Shown piece by piece: positions 28,806-41,860 of a stretch of DNA of 54,000 bases. Each line of letters starts with the position of its first letter. Position 1 is the first letter of the stretch. Source of the DNA: Apostichopus japonicus (taxonomy: Eukaryota > Echinodermata > Holothuroidea > Aspidochirotida > Stichopodidae); NCBI RefSeq assembly GCF_037975245.1, contig NC_092568.1:6858501-6912500 (forward strand), read 5' to 3'. The notes below the pieces were generated by a model. The model was not told the DNA's origin. It did not search any database and worked only from the letters and a program-made list of their open reading frames with translations. Both the position numbers and the translations under genes were made by a program.

Positions 28806-29033
28806 CTTGAGACCCATATTTTAGGGCTAGGTATTCGCAGCATAAAACACTCGGGAAGTGCCGTTTCCGGACACCTGGGGGTTTGAAAAACCCTTGTGCG
28901 ATCCGCCCCAACCGATGGTGGCGCTCCGCTTAGATAGTCTCCACACATTAGCCCCCCCAATAATTTTCCCGTTCCGCCGCGCCTGCCGGTATGCCATAAT
29001 ACTTCATTAAGCACCGGTATGCCACAATACCTT

Positions 29034-32000
29034 ACAGTCTGTGGCTGGTTTATTGTAATATTTAACATCTTCATTCGACACTGAACATACACTCTCTATA
29101 TGAACGGCTGACAATGATAACTCTTGAATGGCGTCAACTTTGCCATTTGAGAGAAGGAAAACAGAAAGTAGTTTCAATACAAGCAGATACCACGGCACCA
29201 ATGTGATACACGATATGAAGGGTGATATCTCACCACCACTATAAAGACGAACAGGTGAAACCACTCCTCTGAATACCGTCTAAGTTATGATTCTGCTGCC
29301 AGATCAGGGAATAGAGAATTACAAATTTTTGCAAAATAGAAGTCCTATCATTTGGTGTAAGCATGAAAAAGCTAACTTTCATTGAAACTTTCATTTTGTG
29401 TTAGCCAATTGTATCCCAATTGTAAACTTTTTATAGCGAAGCAGAGTTACATATTTAATGAGTCTGAATCCATTTCAGCTATGTGCTGATCAATATTTTT
29501 TTAAAGCTTTTAACACCCTCCATCCAGTTTTGCACGTAATTTTGGGATTTGGAAATCTTGCTCCCTAAAAATAACCAATATTAGCCCAACATTATCCCAC
29601 TACTGTCTGGGACCTGACATGTGTGAGCTTAGGAGCTCAGAGCATAGCAAACAGCATTCAGATTCAGAGATGTATACTTACACAAAAGTTACAGTTAGCT
29701 TATCGAGGAATGTGTCAATTTAGGGGTATGAGCTGGAGAACATGACACGGCAGACATTTTGTGGTCAAATTCTGCTCAGTTGTACGTTGCATGTGCACAA
29801 AACAATAAATATTTTCAGATCATTACATTGCTGAGGAACCACACATATGAAAAACACGTACAGTTGAGTGATTTGGATTTTTCCTTGATAAACATCGTTG
29901 ATCAAATTCTTAAGTGCGTCAATTATGAGCCCACCATGCTACTCTCAAATGTGAAACTTAAAGAACGTTTGATCAGCTATTAATGTAAAATTTAAATTTA
30001 AAGTTTTATCCTGAACTCCGTGCAAAACAGTTTGTACATTACAAAGATCAAAACAACATTTTTGCATTGCTTGGAGCAGATCTAAATACAAAATTTGTTT
30101 GTCTCTTAAACAGATTATTAACAATTCCCTTGTTTAAACGAGCGTGCAGCTCATAAAAAGAAAGAAAGAAAAAACACGTATATCGAGAAATTAAATTAGG
30201 CAGGACATGTATGTATTAGGTATACTGATAATGGTATTATGTACCAACCATGCCTGTTGCCATCGTTGATGACCCGCAATACAGCTCAAGGATCCTAGTA
30301 GGCCACGGATCATGGTCATTCTGGAAATTTAGAAGTTTGCAACAGCGTCTCGGACATGTTTAGCATGATTTCATGGGCATCTGACCATGACACGTTATGA
30401 ACTAATAACCGACAATGAGCAACTTTCTCTACTAGTTAAATACTCAGCCAAGCCAGAAGGTATGCATGAGCAGGGATGTGTTACAGCGATAGTCATGCAT
30501 CACATTAACTCGTTAGATCAAGAAGACTTCCATTGCAGATTTTGGACAAAGCGAATACAAATGGGTGTTTTTTTATGTGTCAGGAAACTTAACAGCTAAA
30601 AATTTGGAGCTAAACTAGTTTGTTAAAGGTCGCTCTGCTGTTGCCATCCCCCAAGTTTATAATTTCAAAAACAAGAAGAAGAGGGCATTGCACGGGCTTA
30701 CTAGTCACCAACGATCAGTGAACGCTTTTCAGTTTTGCAATATGGAGAGTAAGTAACATAGGTTACATTGGTCTTCGACTTTTGACATGCGCTACATTAA
30801 AAGGTAGACTTCAGGCTGTATTAATATTCATACAACCATAAACAAACCGACCGGGTGTTAATCCTTTTATATTAACCTAAACACAAATGACATCTTCCTC
30901 CTAAGTCCTAAAGTATTCTCTCGATTTAAATGAAAATTTAGGAACCATATGCGATTATTCACGCACTAGACCCAACGCTCGACCTAAAACTTCTTACAGC
31001 CTATTCCAATCGCCTGGATTCAACCTTATTGCGTAATAAACACAAACCGAGACATGCTTTCACGATCACCTGCAGCAGCAAGAACAATTAATACGCGAAA
31101 GTTTAACCAAACAGTCTGAAACAGAACATGTAGAGGTAGGCGCTCGTTAGTAAGCTCTAGCTCAACTAGAATATGGATATTATTACCTAAACATAAAACT
31201 GGTAACCCCAACAAATCACTAATACATGTGAATTGCTTCATTAACCTCTCTTTAATATTAAAAAAAAATGAAATAGGCCTACGTGCATAGTGACGCTGGT
31301 GAATTGTTTTTTCTTCAATTCTAAGCTGTCGCTCAGAACCAGATTCTCTTAAACTTTGCATTACTCAAATATTATTCCGTTGAATTGGTATCTCATATTT
31401 GGATCTGTATTAGGTATTTGGATCTGGTTGCGAATTGGGAGGTGGGATTTGATTCTTTCCAATGGTTTCGAACGAATTTGTTGACCATAGTTTCCTTGTA
31501 GTGATTATGAATGTGATCTCTTAATCGCAAGGCCATACTGTTTGGTAGGAGTTTTTACAGATTTTTAAACTTTGATATCGGTTGACCATGTGACCTTTGG
31601 AGTTTGCAATATTGAATATGCTGTATAAATGAAGAGTGTGGTATCTTACATGGGCATGAGGTTTTCGACCATTTTGTAATTTTTGTTTGTGCGTAATTCC
31701 TAAAACTGCTGCTTTGGTTATTTGACCTTGTCCTCTGATCTTTGACCCTAAGACGTTACAAATCATTGATGCGTTATGTCTTATACCGTACCCAATCCAT
31801 TGGCCTAATGGTTTCGGAGTTCGCGACTCATTTTCAAGGGTCCTACGCACGCACGCACACATCAAGTGACGGACAGGGTGTGTCACTTGACCCAAAATGG
31901 AACCCCCACGACCTCTTCCTTTATAACCAAAATGGACCCCTGTAACCAGTCAGTTTTCACACCATGCATTTTCACGGCAACCGTTGCTATAGTAATCAAA

Positions 32001-33158
32001 AGAGATAGGCTGCTAAGCCAACTGACTACAATGTTTCATTCCCATATAAATTACATGTAAATGGATAAGATAATTACAATATTACGGTACATGATAAGGT
32101 TTGCGCAGAGAAACGTAGAAATTGACTGAACTTTTTGGTAATTACCAATTGCTATGACAAAAATACAACGCATACCATGAACAATGCGCACTTGATGCAC
32201 ATACACGTATATACACGTGATATAAATCCGTGCTATTGGTAAGCACATCATAGTGATGCACAACTTAGTTTATGTTCTTATTCTATCTCTATGGAGATTT
32301 TACAGGAACAATCATGAAAAACTTTTCCAGCGAAAATCTAATGACATAAAAATATGACTTCGATTGGCCTACGATACTAAACTAAAAAATCAGAATTTAC
32401 AATTAGGGTCATCGATTTTACTGTGGTAATATTCAGCCAAGTCATACTCTTACCTGATCACAATTTATGAGTTGCTGTTAAAATGATTTTTATTTAAATC
32501 CATGAGTTGGAGATCTTTTGCCTACTTTGACTTTTCTTAATTATTACTCTCCTTTTCGAGCAAAACTTCAGCTGATCAAAAGGCTTGAACAATATATATA
32601 ATATGATTTAATACCACATATAAAGGATACCCTCGTGTAAAATGACTGCATATACAACCTGCTAACCTGTTTTCTTTGGGCAATTTAATTGCTTTGTTTC
32701 TTACTTTGGTCACATTTTGAGAGGCTCTTTTTTTTCTGTTAAGTATTCTTATGTAGAAGTTTACTGTATCTGAAGAATTGAAGACACAAGCCTCTTTGAC
32801 AGTATTCTTCGAACTATAACAAACAGAAAACACAAACGTATACACACACAAACAAACACTCCAAGGACAAAGAGATATTCATCTTGTCAAAAGGTCTCAA
32901 GAATGTAAAATGAGACATCTATTTGTAAGAGATGTGATCGCCAAATCCCTTATATTACTTGTAAATCCAATCGTAGTTTCACGGATGAGGCAGGGTTCGT
33001 ATCCTAGCGTATTTTGGATTTATTTCTTTAAGGTTAGAACTTCAGGGAAGAGGAGTTGATTATCCTACGATGACTTCACGACTGATTAAAAAACAAGCAA
33101 AGAATCCGAGAAAAACTTCCTAGTTTGCTTGTTAACAGACCGGCAATTAATGTATCTT

Positions 33159-33162
<4 letters not shown>
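29034..33162. other. Intron or intergenic stretch, no gene recognised
   Basis: Lies between the linker and C2A exons of the synaptotagmin-like gene. The short open frames (for example 29759-29983 beginning TTG, 30387-30599, 31521-31895) show no family resemblance. No clear element ends were found. Confidence 0.5.

Positions 33163-33220
<58 letters not shown>
33163..33220. repeat. (TA)n microsatellite
   Basis: Uninterrupted TA dinucleotide run of about 29 units. Confidence 0.98.
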
Positions 33221-33221
<1 letters not shown>

Positions 33222-33389
33222 TTGCTTTAAAAGGCTATGGTCACGCTGGAGCATGTGAGAAGAAACTTCGACAATAAGTCATTAGTAACATATCACTGAG
33301 CCTTTTGAGATTCGCTTAATGGAACCAGGAGGATCTATAACGACATCGGTTCAAAGTTTATGTTAAGCTAGACAGCAATACACCATGTT

Positions 33390-33550
33390 ACATATAATAC
33401 CGTCCTGCATGTACAATACCTCATGTTATTGATAATACCGTCTTATACATTTAATACTCCATGTATATAATAGATAATGACGTCTATACATACAACACCC
33501 AATTCACTTTATAAATAATACCGTCTTATACACACAATATCATATTATAC
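33390..33550. repeat. Degenerate repeat with aataccgtctta phrase
   Basis: The phrases ataataccgtc and tacatacaa/catgtacaatac recur about five times at roughly 30-50 bp spacing. It is too diverged to define a unit. Confidence 0.5.
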
Positions 33551-34949
33551 AAGCAAATGTCATATGATGATGTAGTAGGTTCAACTTGTAATTCTGTTCT
33601 TGTCTTCCAGTAGTTCAGTGATATATTTAATTTCAGTTCAATGTTTCATAAAACCATGTCTTACATAAAGTGAATAGTTAATGGTCAAATAATTAGATAT
33701 ATTCCACATGTGGTGAATCATGTGCTGTAACTTAGTAAATTATACTTAATAAATTGAGAGTAAAAATTAACTCCTTTAGAGTAGTCATTCATCTAATGCA
33801 AGTTCATTTAACCACCGAATATTGAAACATTTAACTTTTACGAGGGCATTTTAACGCATAAATCGAAAGGCAATACAGTACAGTTCAAAAAGGTCTGCGT
33901 TCTCTCAAATGCTATTTAAACAATTAAGTGTGCCTCATTCCCGTGCTGTGAATTTTTGGTTGCCTCAAAGATATCGAAAAGTACATTGATAAAATGCTTA
34001 ATTTTATAGGCCTTCATCAGCTAAGCATCTTCATCTTTTCTTAAAGTAAATACATAATGTAGCTTTTGAGATGCGGATACGTTTTTTGAAGAAAAATGCC
34101 TATGAACCCTGTCGTGATCTGATAACGTAATATCATATTCTGTCTCAATGGTTACTGACGATATTGCTTTCTCATGTGGGAATTTCACAAATGTAGTGGC
34201 CAGTGGAGTGCACTTAACTCACTTAATATATACTGTACAATTGAAGTTTGGGTTCATTATTGTATGTGGGATAACCAAATATAAGGGTTACAACTATCAT
34301 TGTCCTCGCCATGATATAATGTAAAACTTCCAATAATTTCATCCCGAGCCTCGATGAAAGATGAATTAACCACCTGGATGGTATCTAAGATACCTGATAA
34401 TGACGTAGTATAATCACAGATCTGTAGCTGAGTAACGATCCATTTACAACGTTCTCATCACACTAAAACCTACACTTATAACCTGTTAAACCAACTAAAC
34501 CGTTAAGAATTTATTAAGTTGCGGCAATAACCATTGCAAACAAATATCGCAATAAAACAAATTTGAATAGATAACGTCTGCATGTAATGCCCTGATGACA
34601 TTTACTTATTTCGTCGCACAAGATCTAATTAGCGAGAGGTCATCCTTCGATTAATGACCCATTAGAACAAAACCCAGTACATATTTGACTTTGTCATAAA
34701 AAAAGAGAACATTTTTTACACTAAATGGAATCCAATAGCAATACATATGAGACACGATTTCTGAATATATTAATAATCTGTAGAATCAGCAGGCAAGAGT
34801 GGAGGGTGCTTGGTTATATGGTGCAGTGGGAATACATTCAGCTATGGTGGGTAGTCACCCGGTTTGTGTCGCAAACTGATCTTCCATCTTAAGATTTCAT
34901 AAAGATCACCTCTTTTACGGTTATCAGCTGTTAAGTTGATAATCACAGG

Positions 34950-35562
34950 CAGGGGCGGACTGTGTCTTAAAACCGGCCCGGGCATTTTCCACCTAGACCG
35001 GCCCATTATTCATTGATATGCTACTTACGTAGTGATCGCCGTCCTGGGGAGGGTCTAAGGGGAGGGGGTGTCCCCCTCGCCATTTCGATTTTTTTTTAAG
35101 TTAAGGAATGCCTAGATGTAAAATGGTGCTATATTTCTCAATTTTGTAGGTTACAATCATCATTTAAAAATGACCCAAAAATAATTTTCCAGAAGCAACA
35201 CTTGATTAAACTGAGGAAAGTTAAACGTAAACAAAAATAGACAAAAATATATGTTTTAGACTGGATGTTATTTAGTTTATCAAGCATTTTGTGACAACAT
35301 GCTTGAAAAAAATGGGAAAAAACCTAAATAAAATCCATTAACACTGACGGGTTGCCAATAGCACGTTCTTTTGTTGCGAACTAACAGACTAACTAACATG
35401 GTTATTTCATGAACTGATTCCCACAGTTAAAAATATATTTCTACACAGCCTGTCTGTATTCTATTAAGTACTGTGAAAATGGGCTGTAATTTTTACCAGG
35501 CTCCCCAGCCCAACCGGCCCACCGGGCATTGTCCAAATGCCCATGTGTCCAGTCCGCCACTG
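34950..35562. mobile_element. hAT-like MITE with CAGNGGCGGACTG ends (613 bp)
   Basis: Left end CAGGGGCGGACTGTG, right end (reverse complement) CAGTGGCGGACTGGAC. Both are followed inward by GGGCATT and CCGG/GGCCGG motifs. I could not find a matching 8-bp duplication, so one end may be altered. The interior contains a block (35045-35120) with ggagggtctaaggggagggg, also seen in the MITEs at 21826 and 28309. Confidence 0.75.
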
Positions 35563-38299
35563 AATTATTGACAGGTATGGCCCGACATACGTCGATACTT
35601 AGGTAGGCTGATACTTCGCTATGAACATGATGAATGCGATGGAATGGTTGAGTGCGATGGAATGACAAGGGGTTTTCGTAATAATAAGTGTTTTACGTTG
35701 ATGCATTTATGCACCATGTTTAAATTAAGAAACATTGTCTTTAACCATTTAACAATCAAGGTATTTCCGATCCTTCTATTTCACATTATTATCGCCATTC
35801 TTTCTTTGAGATAAGAAAAATGATCAATTAGTATAAGACTGTACATGGCTACTGGCATTTGAGCCACACAAGTTTCGACTGTCAGCCGGTTACCCTTCTT
35901 TTGGACGGTCATCCGGTTACCCTTCCTCTCTTCTCTTCCCCTCACGTCCCAGTAGACATGCTCCGTTTGCCACAATGTTCTTTGCATTCGTTTTAAATAC
36001 GTGCAACATATGGAATGATCATGATGCATGTTTGGTGCGGCACTGCTGCCCTGTTAAAAGGTTTATTTACGGCCTCGGTTGTTTTTGTCTCAAATTAATG
36101 ACCTTTAACATCTTCATAATACATGGTCATCATACTTAGTCATCGTCCTTGTTCCAAATTTCGATAAAATGATAACATTTGCAAAGGCCCTCCCAAAGAA
36201 GCAAAGAAAGACAATCGAACGATGGTCCAAGGCATGTTTCCAAAAAAGATTATTTCTCGGTCAGATGCTAGTCAACTTTAAAGATTCTAATCCCCGTTAC
36301 CCCACCCCTAAGAAATGACAATAAAATGATTTGGAAATAGCCAGAATAGGTGGGTATAATACCACATGTAACCGAACGCCGGTCAATAGGTGATGGACAT
36401 TAATGATAGGTTAATCTATGGGTGTTTGCTATTGCAATGTCGCACGTGAGTATTATAAAGAAACCATGTCATTTGTAAGCCAATGCGGCTTTGTATGCTA
36501 TCATATGGGTGCAGGACACATCTAATCATAAAACTACCGGAAGCCCAAGCAGATTGATGTGGAAAGTTTTCCACTTTTATCTGGAATTGTTCGAAAAGAC
36601 CCAAAAGGATCGTAGAATATGCTGAGCTAATCTTATACGGTGTTTTCCTATAGCTTACACGATGATGTGTTAACATTAGACGATGGTGTATTTCACACGA
36701 TGATTTACTATAAGAGTATACCAAGCTTATGTAAAAGTACAAGCAGCATATATTTGGTGGTATATAGCTGGAGATGAAACAAATTGCATGCATGCGACAG
36801 TGATAAAGAATATGCTAACGTTCACCTTAAAACTTTGTTCCACATGGTTTTCATCAATAAGCCTAGTTAGAGGTACGATTTTGCACAGACACTCAAGGGA
36901 CATTTTGGATACTTCCGTGAAGAAACGTTGAAACGTATGGTTAACATGCTCAATTGCAATCTAGTTTGACTGATACTAAAAATTCTTTTTTGCAGAAATC
37001 TGGCAGTAGTATGTTGAAGGGTCAAGAAGTAGATATACATATTATTTTCTCTATTTTCTCTCCTGTGAGATGAAAAGAAAGACACAAACTTCGTCCGTCT
37101 GTGTTTTCGAGACATTACCACATTGTATTAGTTTTGGAAATAGACTGATAATAAAGAGCTAACTTTCTGAACGTTGACTGATGGTGAACAACAGTCATCA
37201 TCACTAGAAGTGTGCGGAAAGTGTTTGCGGACTAAAACTGCCTTTGATATATCGACCGAGCAATCCGGTTATTTACACACAAAAAAACAATATATCTTAC
37301 ACTAGACTTGAAACATATATGGTCCTCGAGAGCTGATTGCTGAACCGATATGGCACGTGCCTCCCTTATTGTGATGTATCAACACAGGCTTAGGGTATCT
37401 TCAGTATTCGAATCCTAAACGGCATACTTATTGTATAACCAGAAATCGTTATTTTAGAGAATATTTCGCGCTCGGCACCTAATGCAAGACAGGGATTCGA
37501 ATACTGTTGCTACTCTATATGATAGAAGCAGAATCAAATAACGTCATTTAGCCCTGCATAAACGGATGATTATTCAGATGTATTCAACACCGTTGTGTCG
37601 GGATGAAAAATGAAAATTTAGAACGATAAAGTACGCGGTAACTATGACAACCGAACGTGTGTACTGTAGTATTATTTTCGTAAATAAATTGTGCAAATGA
37701 AAAAGGGAGTCACATGTCGCGATGACGTAATTGGGATTTGTATGTAAACTCATATTTTCAGGAGGATATTACTTGTAGGGCGAGAAGTCTTCATTATATT
37801 CGAACTAAAATTACGATTAGAATAAAAGACAAAAAATGGTTTATGGTATGAATTGTCATATTGTGATGGCATTGAAATTTATCACATTTGGCATTTTCTT
37901 TTCGGGTGAGAATCGCTGATTCAAATTATTTCCCGATCAAGACAGGTCAATGACAAATTAAACTGATTAATGCCGGATAAAATCGGTGCTTGCCTATTAA
38001 CGCTGAGTTCAGTCGATTTGAATTTGTGTACGTCGATTTAAACTGGAATAAGTGACTTAGAAGTTAAATATGGTATATACAGATTTGTATGCTGTATGTT
38101 GTAATGTTGTATGCAAATTAGGCTAGATCTGCATCTGATGTGAAATTAATGTGTTTAGAAGACGGTAATTCAATTGCTTTAAACATTTCCCTGAAAGTAT
38201 TGAATTTCCTTTCCTATCTATGAAAACCTTTCCATAGATTGATAAATATATGTGAGCTTGTAGGCTTGCTCATCCTCCATCACCTAGAACAGAAACTTA
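35563..38299. other. Intron sequence, no gene recognised
   Basis: AT-rich, with short frames lacking resemblance to known families. Two box B-like GATTCGAAT/ATTCGAATCC strings (about 37407 and 37494) raised the idea of a tRNA-derived SINE, but no matching box A and tail were seen. Confidence 0.45.
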
Positions 38300-39720
38300 A
38301 CCTGACCAGCGTAGGCCTTTATAGGGACGACGGTTTTGTTGTCATGAAAAACCACAAATGACCCAAAGCAGAATGCGTAAGAAAGCAAGTGATCCAGATT
38401 TTCCAGTCATTTGGCCTACAAATAACCGTCCAAGCCAACGTCACATCAGTCAACTACGGTACCTAAACATCAACCTCAACCTTGAATCCGGCATACACCA
38501 ACTATACAGGAAACCCGATGACCTACCCATGTACATCAACGCGAAATCCAACCAACCAACTACCTAGACATCAACCTCAACCTTGAATCCGGCATACACC
38601 AACTATACAGGAAACCCGATGACCTACCCATGTACATCAACGCGAAATCCAACCAACCAACTACCTAGACATCAACCTCAACCTTGAATCCGGCATACAC
38701 CAACTATACAGGAAACCCGATGACCTACCCATGTACATCAACGCGAAATCCAACCAACCAACTACCTAGACATCAACCTCAACCTTGAATCCGGCATACA
38801 CCAACTATACAGGAAACCCATGTACATCAACGCAAAATCCAACCACCCACCACCTATAATCAGGCACATCCCCGTCGCTGTAAGCAAAGAATATGCTATC
38901 ATCAAACCGAGACGTTTTCAATACTGCCGCTCGCGTATATGACGAAGCCCTGAAATCTAGTGGATACACAGAATCCACACAATACACCCAACCCAAACAA
39001 GGTAGCGAACGCCAGCGCACAATAAACAAGAACCCGCACCAGGAACATCATCTGGTTCAATGCCCCATTCAGTATGGACGTGAAAACCAATGCAGGAGGT
39101 ACCTTCCTGGATGTACCTTCCTGGAGGAGTACCTTCCTGAAAGCACTTCTCTCGGAGTCTCGGGACCACAGGCTTCACAAAATATTTATCAGAAACACCG
39201 TGAAAGTCAGCTACAGCTGCACGATAATTATGAAGTCAATCATTCAATCCCATATTTCTAACATTACCAAGCAGACCAGCAATTCAACCCCTACTACGTC
39301 ATGGAACTGTTGATCTGCAGAAAGCTGTCCTTACACGGTAAATGTTTAACCAGCGCAATAGTATATAAAGCCCAAGTCACATCGGACACAGAATCTAAGT
39401 CGTACATCGGCATTTCAGGTCGACCCTTTAAGCAGCGATTCAACAACCACACAATACATCCCAGGCACGAAAAGTACCAAAAAGAAACAGAACTGTCAAA
39501 GTACGTTTGGGAACCTGAAAGAGGGGGAATTAGCCACAGTATAAGCTGGAGATAGTAAAGGGATCGAACACACACAAACGTAAATCGGGTCAGTGCAACA
39601 TCTGCTTAGAAGAAAAGCTGGCAATCTTACGTACCAAGGACAGTATAAACAATAAACAGAGCTCACCTCCATGTCAACAAACCACCCGACCAGGCTAGGA
39701 AGAAGTAAGGTCACATACAC
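38300..39720 (+). pseudogene. Penelope-like retroelement fragment: RT motif C to GIY-YIG
   Basis: Starts with LTSVGLYRDDGFVVMKN (YRDD is the RT catalytic motif; tat at 38320), then FGLQITVQANVTSVNY and NLNLESGIHQLYRKPDDLPM. After a disrupted stretch come IFIRNTVKVSYSC (39181-39219) and a GIY-YIG domain, VTSDTESKSYIGISGRPFKQ and RFNNHTIHPRHEKYQ (39370-39480), ending in a Cys-rich CNICLEEKLAI (about 39596-39629). Many frame changes and a 101-bp tandem array make it non-functional. The 5' end is missing before RT motif C. Confidence 0.8.
38460..38855. repeat. 101-bp tandem repeat inside the Penelope-like RT
   Basis: The block beginning acatcaacctcaacc starts at 38467, 38568, 38669 and 38770, exactly 101 bases apart. 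The last copy lacks about 12 bases. Copies are nearly identical. The unit derives from coding sequence (LESGIHQLYRKPDDLPMYIN), and 101 is not a multiple of three, so every added copy changes frame. Confidence 0.95.
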
Positions 39721-39807
39721 GAATGTTTACGTCCAGTTGTTTGATAATCGGCGCAAATTGCAGGCGCGAAACTCGAGTAACAACATGTTGTAAGTTACCG
39801 TATACTG

Positions 39808-39811
<4 letters not shown>

Positions 39812-39888
<77 letters not shown>
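39812..39888. repeat. (TA)n microsatellite
   Basis: Nearly pure TA run, about 38 units. Confidence 0.98.
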
Positions 39889-39890
<2 letters not shown>

Positions 39891-40270
39891 ATGCTCGATA
39901 CTACTTATGCACTCAAGCCAGCATTATTAGTCAGTTAAGTTATGTTTTACTTAAGTAAAACTGAGCAGCAATATGTCTTATAAGTAAGCCATTAATTCAG
40001 TTATAGCTTATAGATTCCACGTATTACGTGTTACATGTATTGCATGTATTTCATATACAGTATACGACGGTGAGAGGAAAATACTGCTTATTCCTCAAAA
40101 ACTAAGAGGTCTTTTTTTTGTTGCATGTTTGCATCTCTGACGTCACAACAATTATGGCAACAAAACGAGAAGTGACATTAACGGGGGTACTTTTAAAGTG
40201 TAGATTTAGGTAATGTGGCGCGAAATTGATATTTTCAAACTAATTATAACCATGGTAATTGTTTACTTAC

Positions 40271-40489
40271 CTTTTTGTTTAGACCTCTTTCCCGTATCAG
40301 ATTCGGTTAATATTCGCTCGTATCTCTTTCGTGAACCGCGTCCGCCCTCGTGACGCTCTGGAGGTCCTCCATTGGCCGTGTCACCATTATGGTGGATGTT
40401 ACCCACGTCTTCATTAGCCCATGTGGTGTTAGTCTTAGCTTTTGATATCTTAGATTGTACGGAAATTGTGGTGATTTTCTTTGGTATAG
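40271..40489 (-). CDS. Synaptotagmin-like protein, cytosolic linker exon
   Basis: A 219-bp exon with acceptor cttttctag (40491-40490) and donor AAAAAG|GTAAGT (40271/40270). It reads IPKKITTISVQSKISKAKTN, then GPPERHEGGRGSRKRYERIL and SDTGKRSKQK. It is hydrophilic and disordered, as expected between the membrane anchor and the C2 domains. It takes the single A from the transmembrane exon to complete ACT and leaves a single G that completes GAG with the C2A exon at 22960. Both phase matches are the strongest evidence that this belongs to the gene. Confidence 0.68.
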
Positions 40490-40570
40490 CTAGAAAAGTA
40501 AACGCAAAGGAGTAAAGCAATTTGTTTTCATTCGGTGAAAGGGGAGGTGAGGAGACTGAAGAGAGAGATG

Positions 40571-40584
40571 TATATATAAATATT

Positions 40585-40645
<61 letters not shown>

Positions 40646-40677
40646 ATATGTATATATATATATATATGTTATATATG

Positions 40678-40744
<67 letters not shown>
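40571..40744. repeat. Compound (TA)n microsatellite in the intron
   Basis: TA runs broken by ttgatatg and tgttatatatgtta. It lies between the linker exon and the transmembrane exon. Translations of it give runs of Tyr-Ile that are not proteins. Confidence 0.97.
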
Positions 40745-40746
<2 letters not shown>

Positions 40747-41226
40747 TATGTAGGTGATAAGTAGTTGAGACTAGTGGAACACTAGTAGTTGCTACTATGA
40801 GTTTCATGCGTTCAGATAACTGGGTAAGATAATAATTATATTATATTTATATATATATATATCATATATATATATATATAATTATATTACATTTATTATA
40901 TTATTATTTATATATATAAAATATTTCAAAAATTTGTTCAGCCAAAATGTCATGAAACAAGATACGAATGTATAAATACAGAACCCGGATGTTGAAAACG
41001 AATAAAAGAACATGTTAAAAGTCGAAATTAAAGTAAAACTAATTTAAACAGGATAAAAACAGTTGAAAAACTGCAAAAGAGTACAACCTTTGGTAGTTCC
41101 TTGTCACTAAATATGGTAGAGGGCAAATAGGAAAGTGGTACGAATGTGAATTTCAAAATAGCTTACTCTTCTAATTTTGAGATAAATGTGTACGTCATCC
41201 ATTATGCTTAGCTTTTCTGTACTCAC

Positions 41227-41364
41227 TGGGAATTATCCTCTCTTCGTCATTATGTTCAAACCCAAAGTTTGGTGATTTTCGTTTTCTCCTGATGATACAG
41301 TAGATAGCCAAAGCAATGATGAATACACACAGTAATGTTAAACACACTACAAGTGCCAAGACCA
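41227..41364 (-). CDS. Synaptotagmin-like protein, transmembrane exon
   Basis: Acceptor gtttttttcag (41366-41365), donor CCCA|GTGAGT (41227/41226); 138 bp. It reads VVLALVVCLTLLCVFIIALA, then IYCIIRRKRKSPNFGF and HNDEERIIP. This is a single membrane span of about 22 residues followed by a basic stop-transfer, the layout of a synaptotagmin N-terminus. It starts two bases into a codon, so a further 5' exon encoding the lumenal/extracellular N-terminus is required. I did not find it. Translation also stays open past the donor to a stop at 41195. Confidence 0.68.
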
Positions 41365-41629
41365 CTGAAAAAAACACATATATATATATATATATTTACT
41401 GAATTGTGAGGGTCTTGAAATATTTGTTTCGTCCAAAAGAATCAATAACATTTATGGAAGTCGTTAATGTGCTATTGGACTTGCAATGTGTTACTCGGGT
41501 CTGTTTTCTACATTGACATACAGTTTATTAAACGTACACATGAGCATTATAGAGGGATGCACTCTTGTTAATTACACTTACTTTCTCTGTCTGTGTGTCA
41601 TATTACTGAACGTATTAAGCCAATGATTG

Positions 41630-41860
41630 GATGAAGTCTTGTCCATGACACATATATAGTTACTTATGCCTGTATTCTACATGACATACAGGTTACATAC
41701 TGAACGTGTTAGCTCTATAGATAGATACATTCTTATCAATGATATATATTTACTCGGGTATGTATTCTACATGACATACAGGTTACATACTGAACGTTTT
41801 AAGCTCTATAGATAGATACATTCTTGTCCATTACATATAGTTATTCATATACACGTATTT
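41630..41860. repeat. Short tandem repeat, about 82-bp unit
   Basis: gacatacaggttacatactg, aacg and ctctatagatagatacattctt occur at about 41690 and 41773. A more diverged copy is near 41515. Lies upstream (5') of the transmembrane exon. Confidence 0.75.

Larger units (their letters stand above)
27014..28985. mobile_element. hAT-like element carrying two nested insertions
   Basis: Ends CAGTGGCGGCGGAAC and (reverse complement) CAGGCGCGGCGGAAC, with a perfect 8-bp duplication CCGGTATG (27006-27013 and 28986-28993). Of its 1972 bp, 621 and 497 bp are later insertions (27398-28018 and 28309-28805) plus their duplicated target bases. Its 3' part (about 28830-28950) is homologous to 27520-27635 within the first nested element, so host and guest belong to related families. 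It encodes no transposase. Confidence 0.88.

Noticed and set aside
30387-30599. 70-codon plus-strand frame with an ATG
   Set aside because: No recognisable motif, no neighbouring exons, length expected by chance in this composition.
37320-37510. tRNA-derived SINE suggested by ATTCGAATCC and GGATTCGAAT strings
   Set aside because: No convincing box A at the right distance, no tail, no flanking duplication.
40490-40807. Long Tyr-Ile repeat protein (also at 46457-46859)
   Set aside because: Translation of (TA)n microsatellites on either strand, not a gene.
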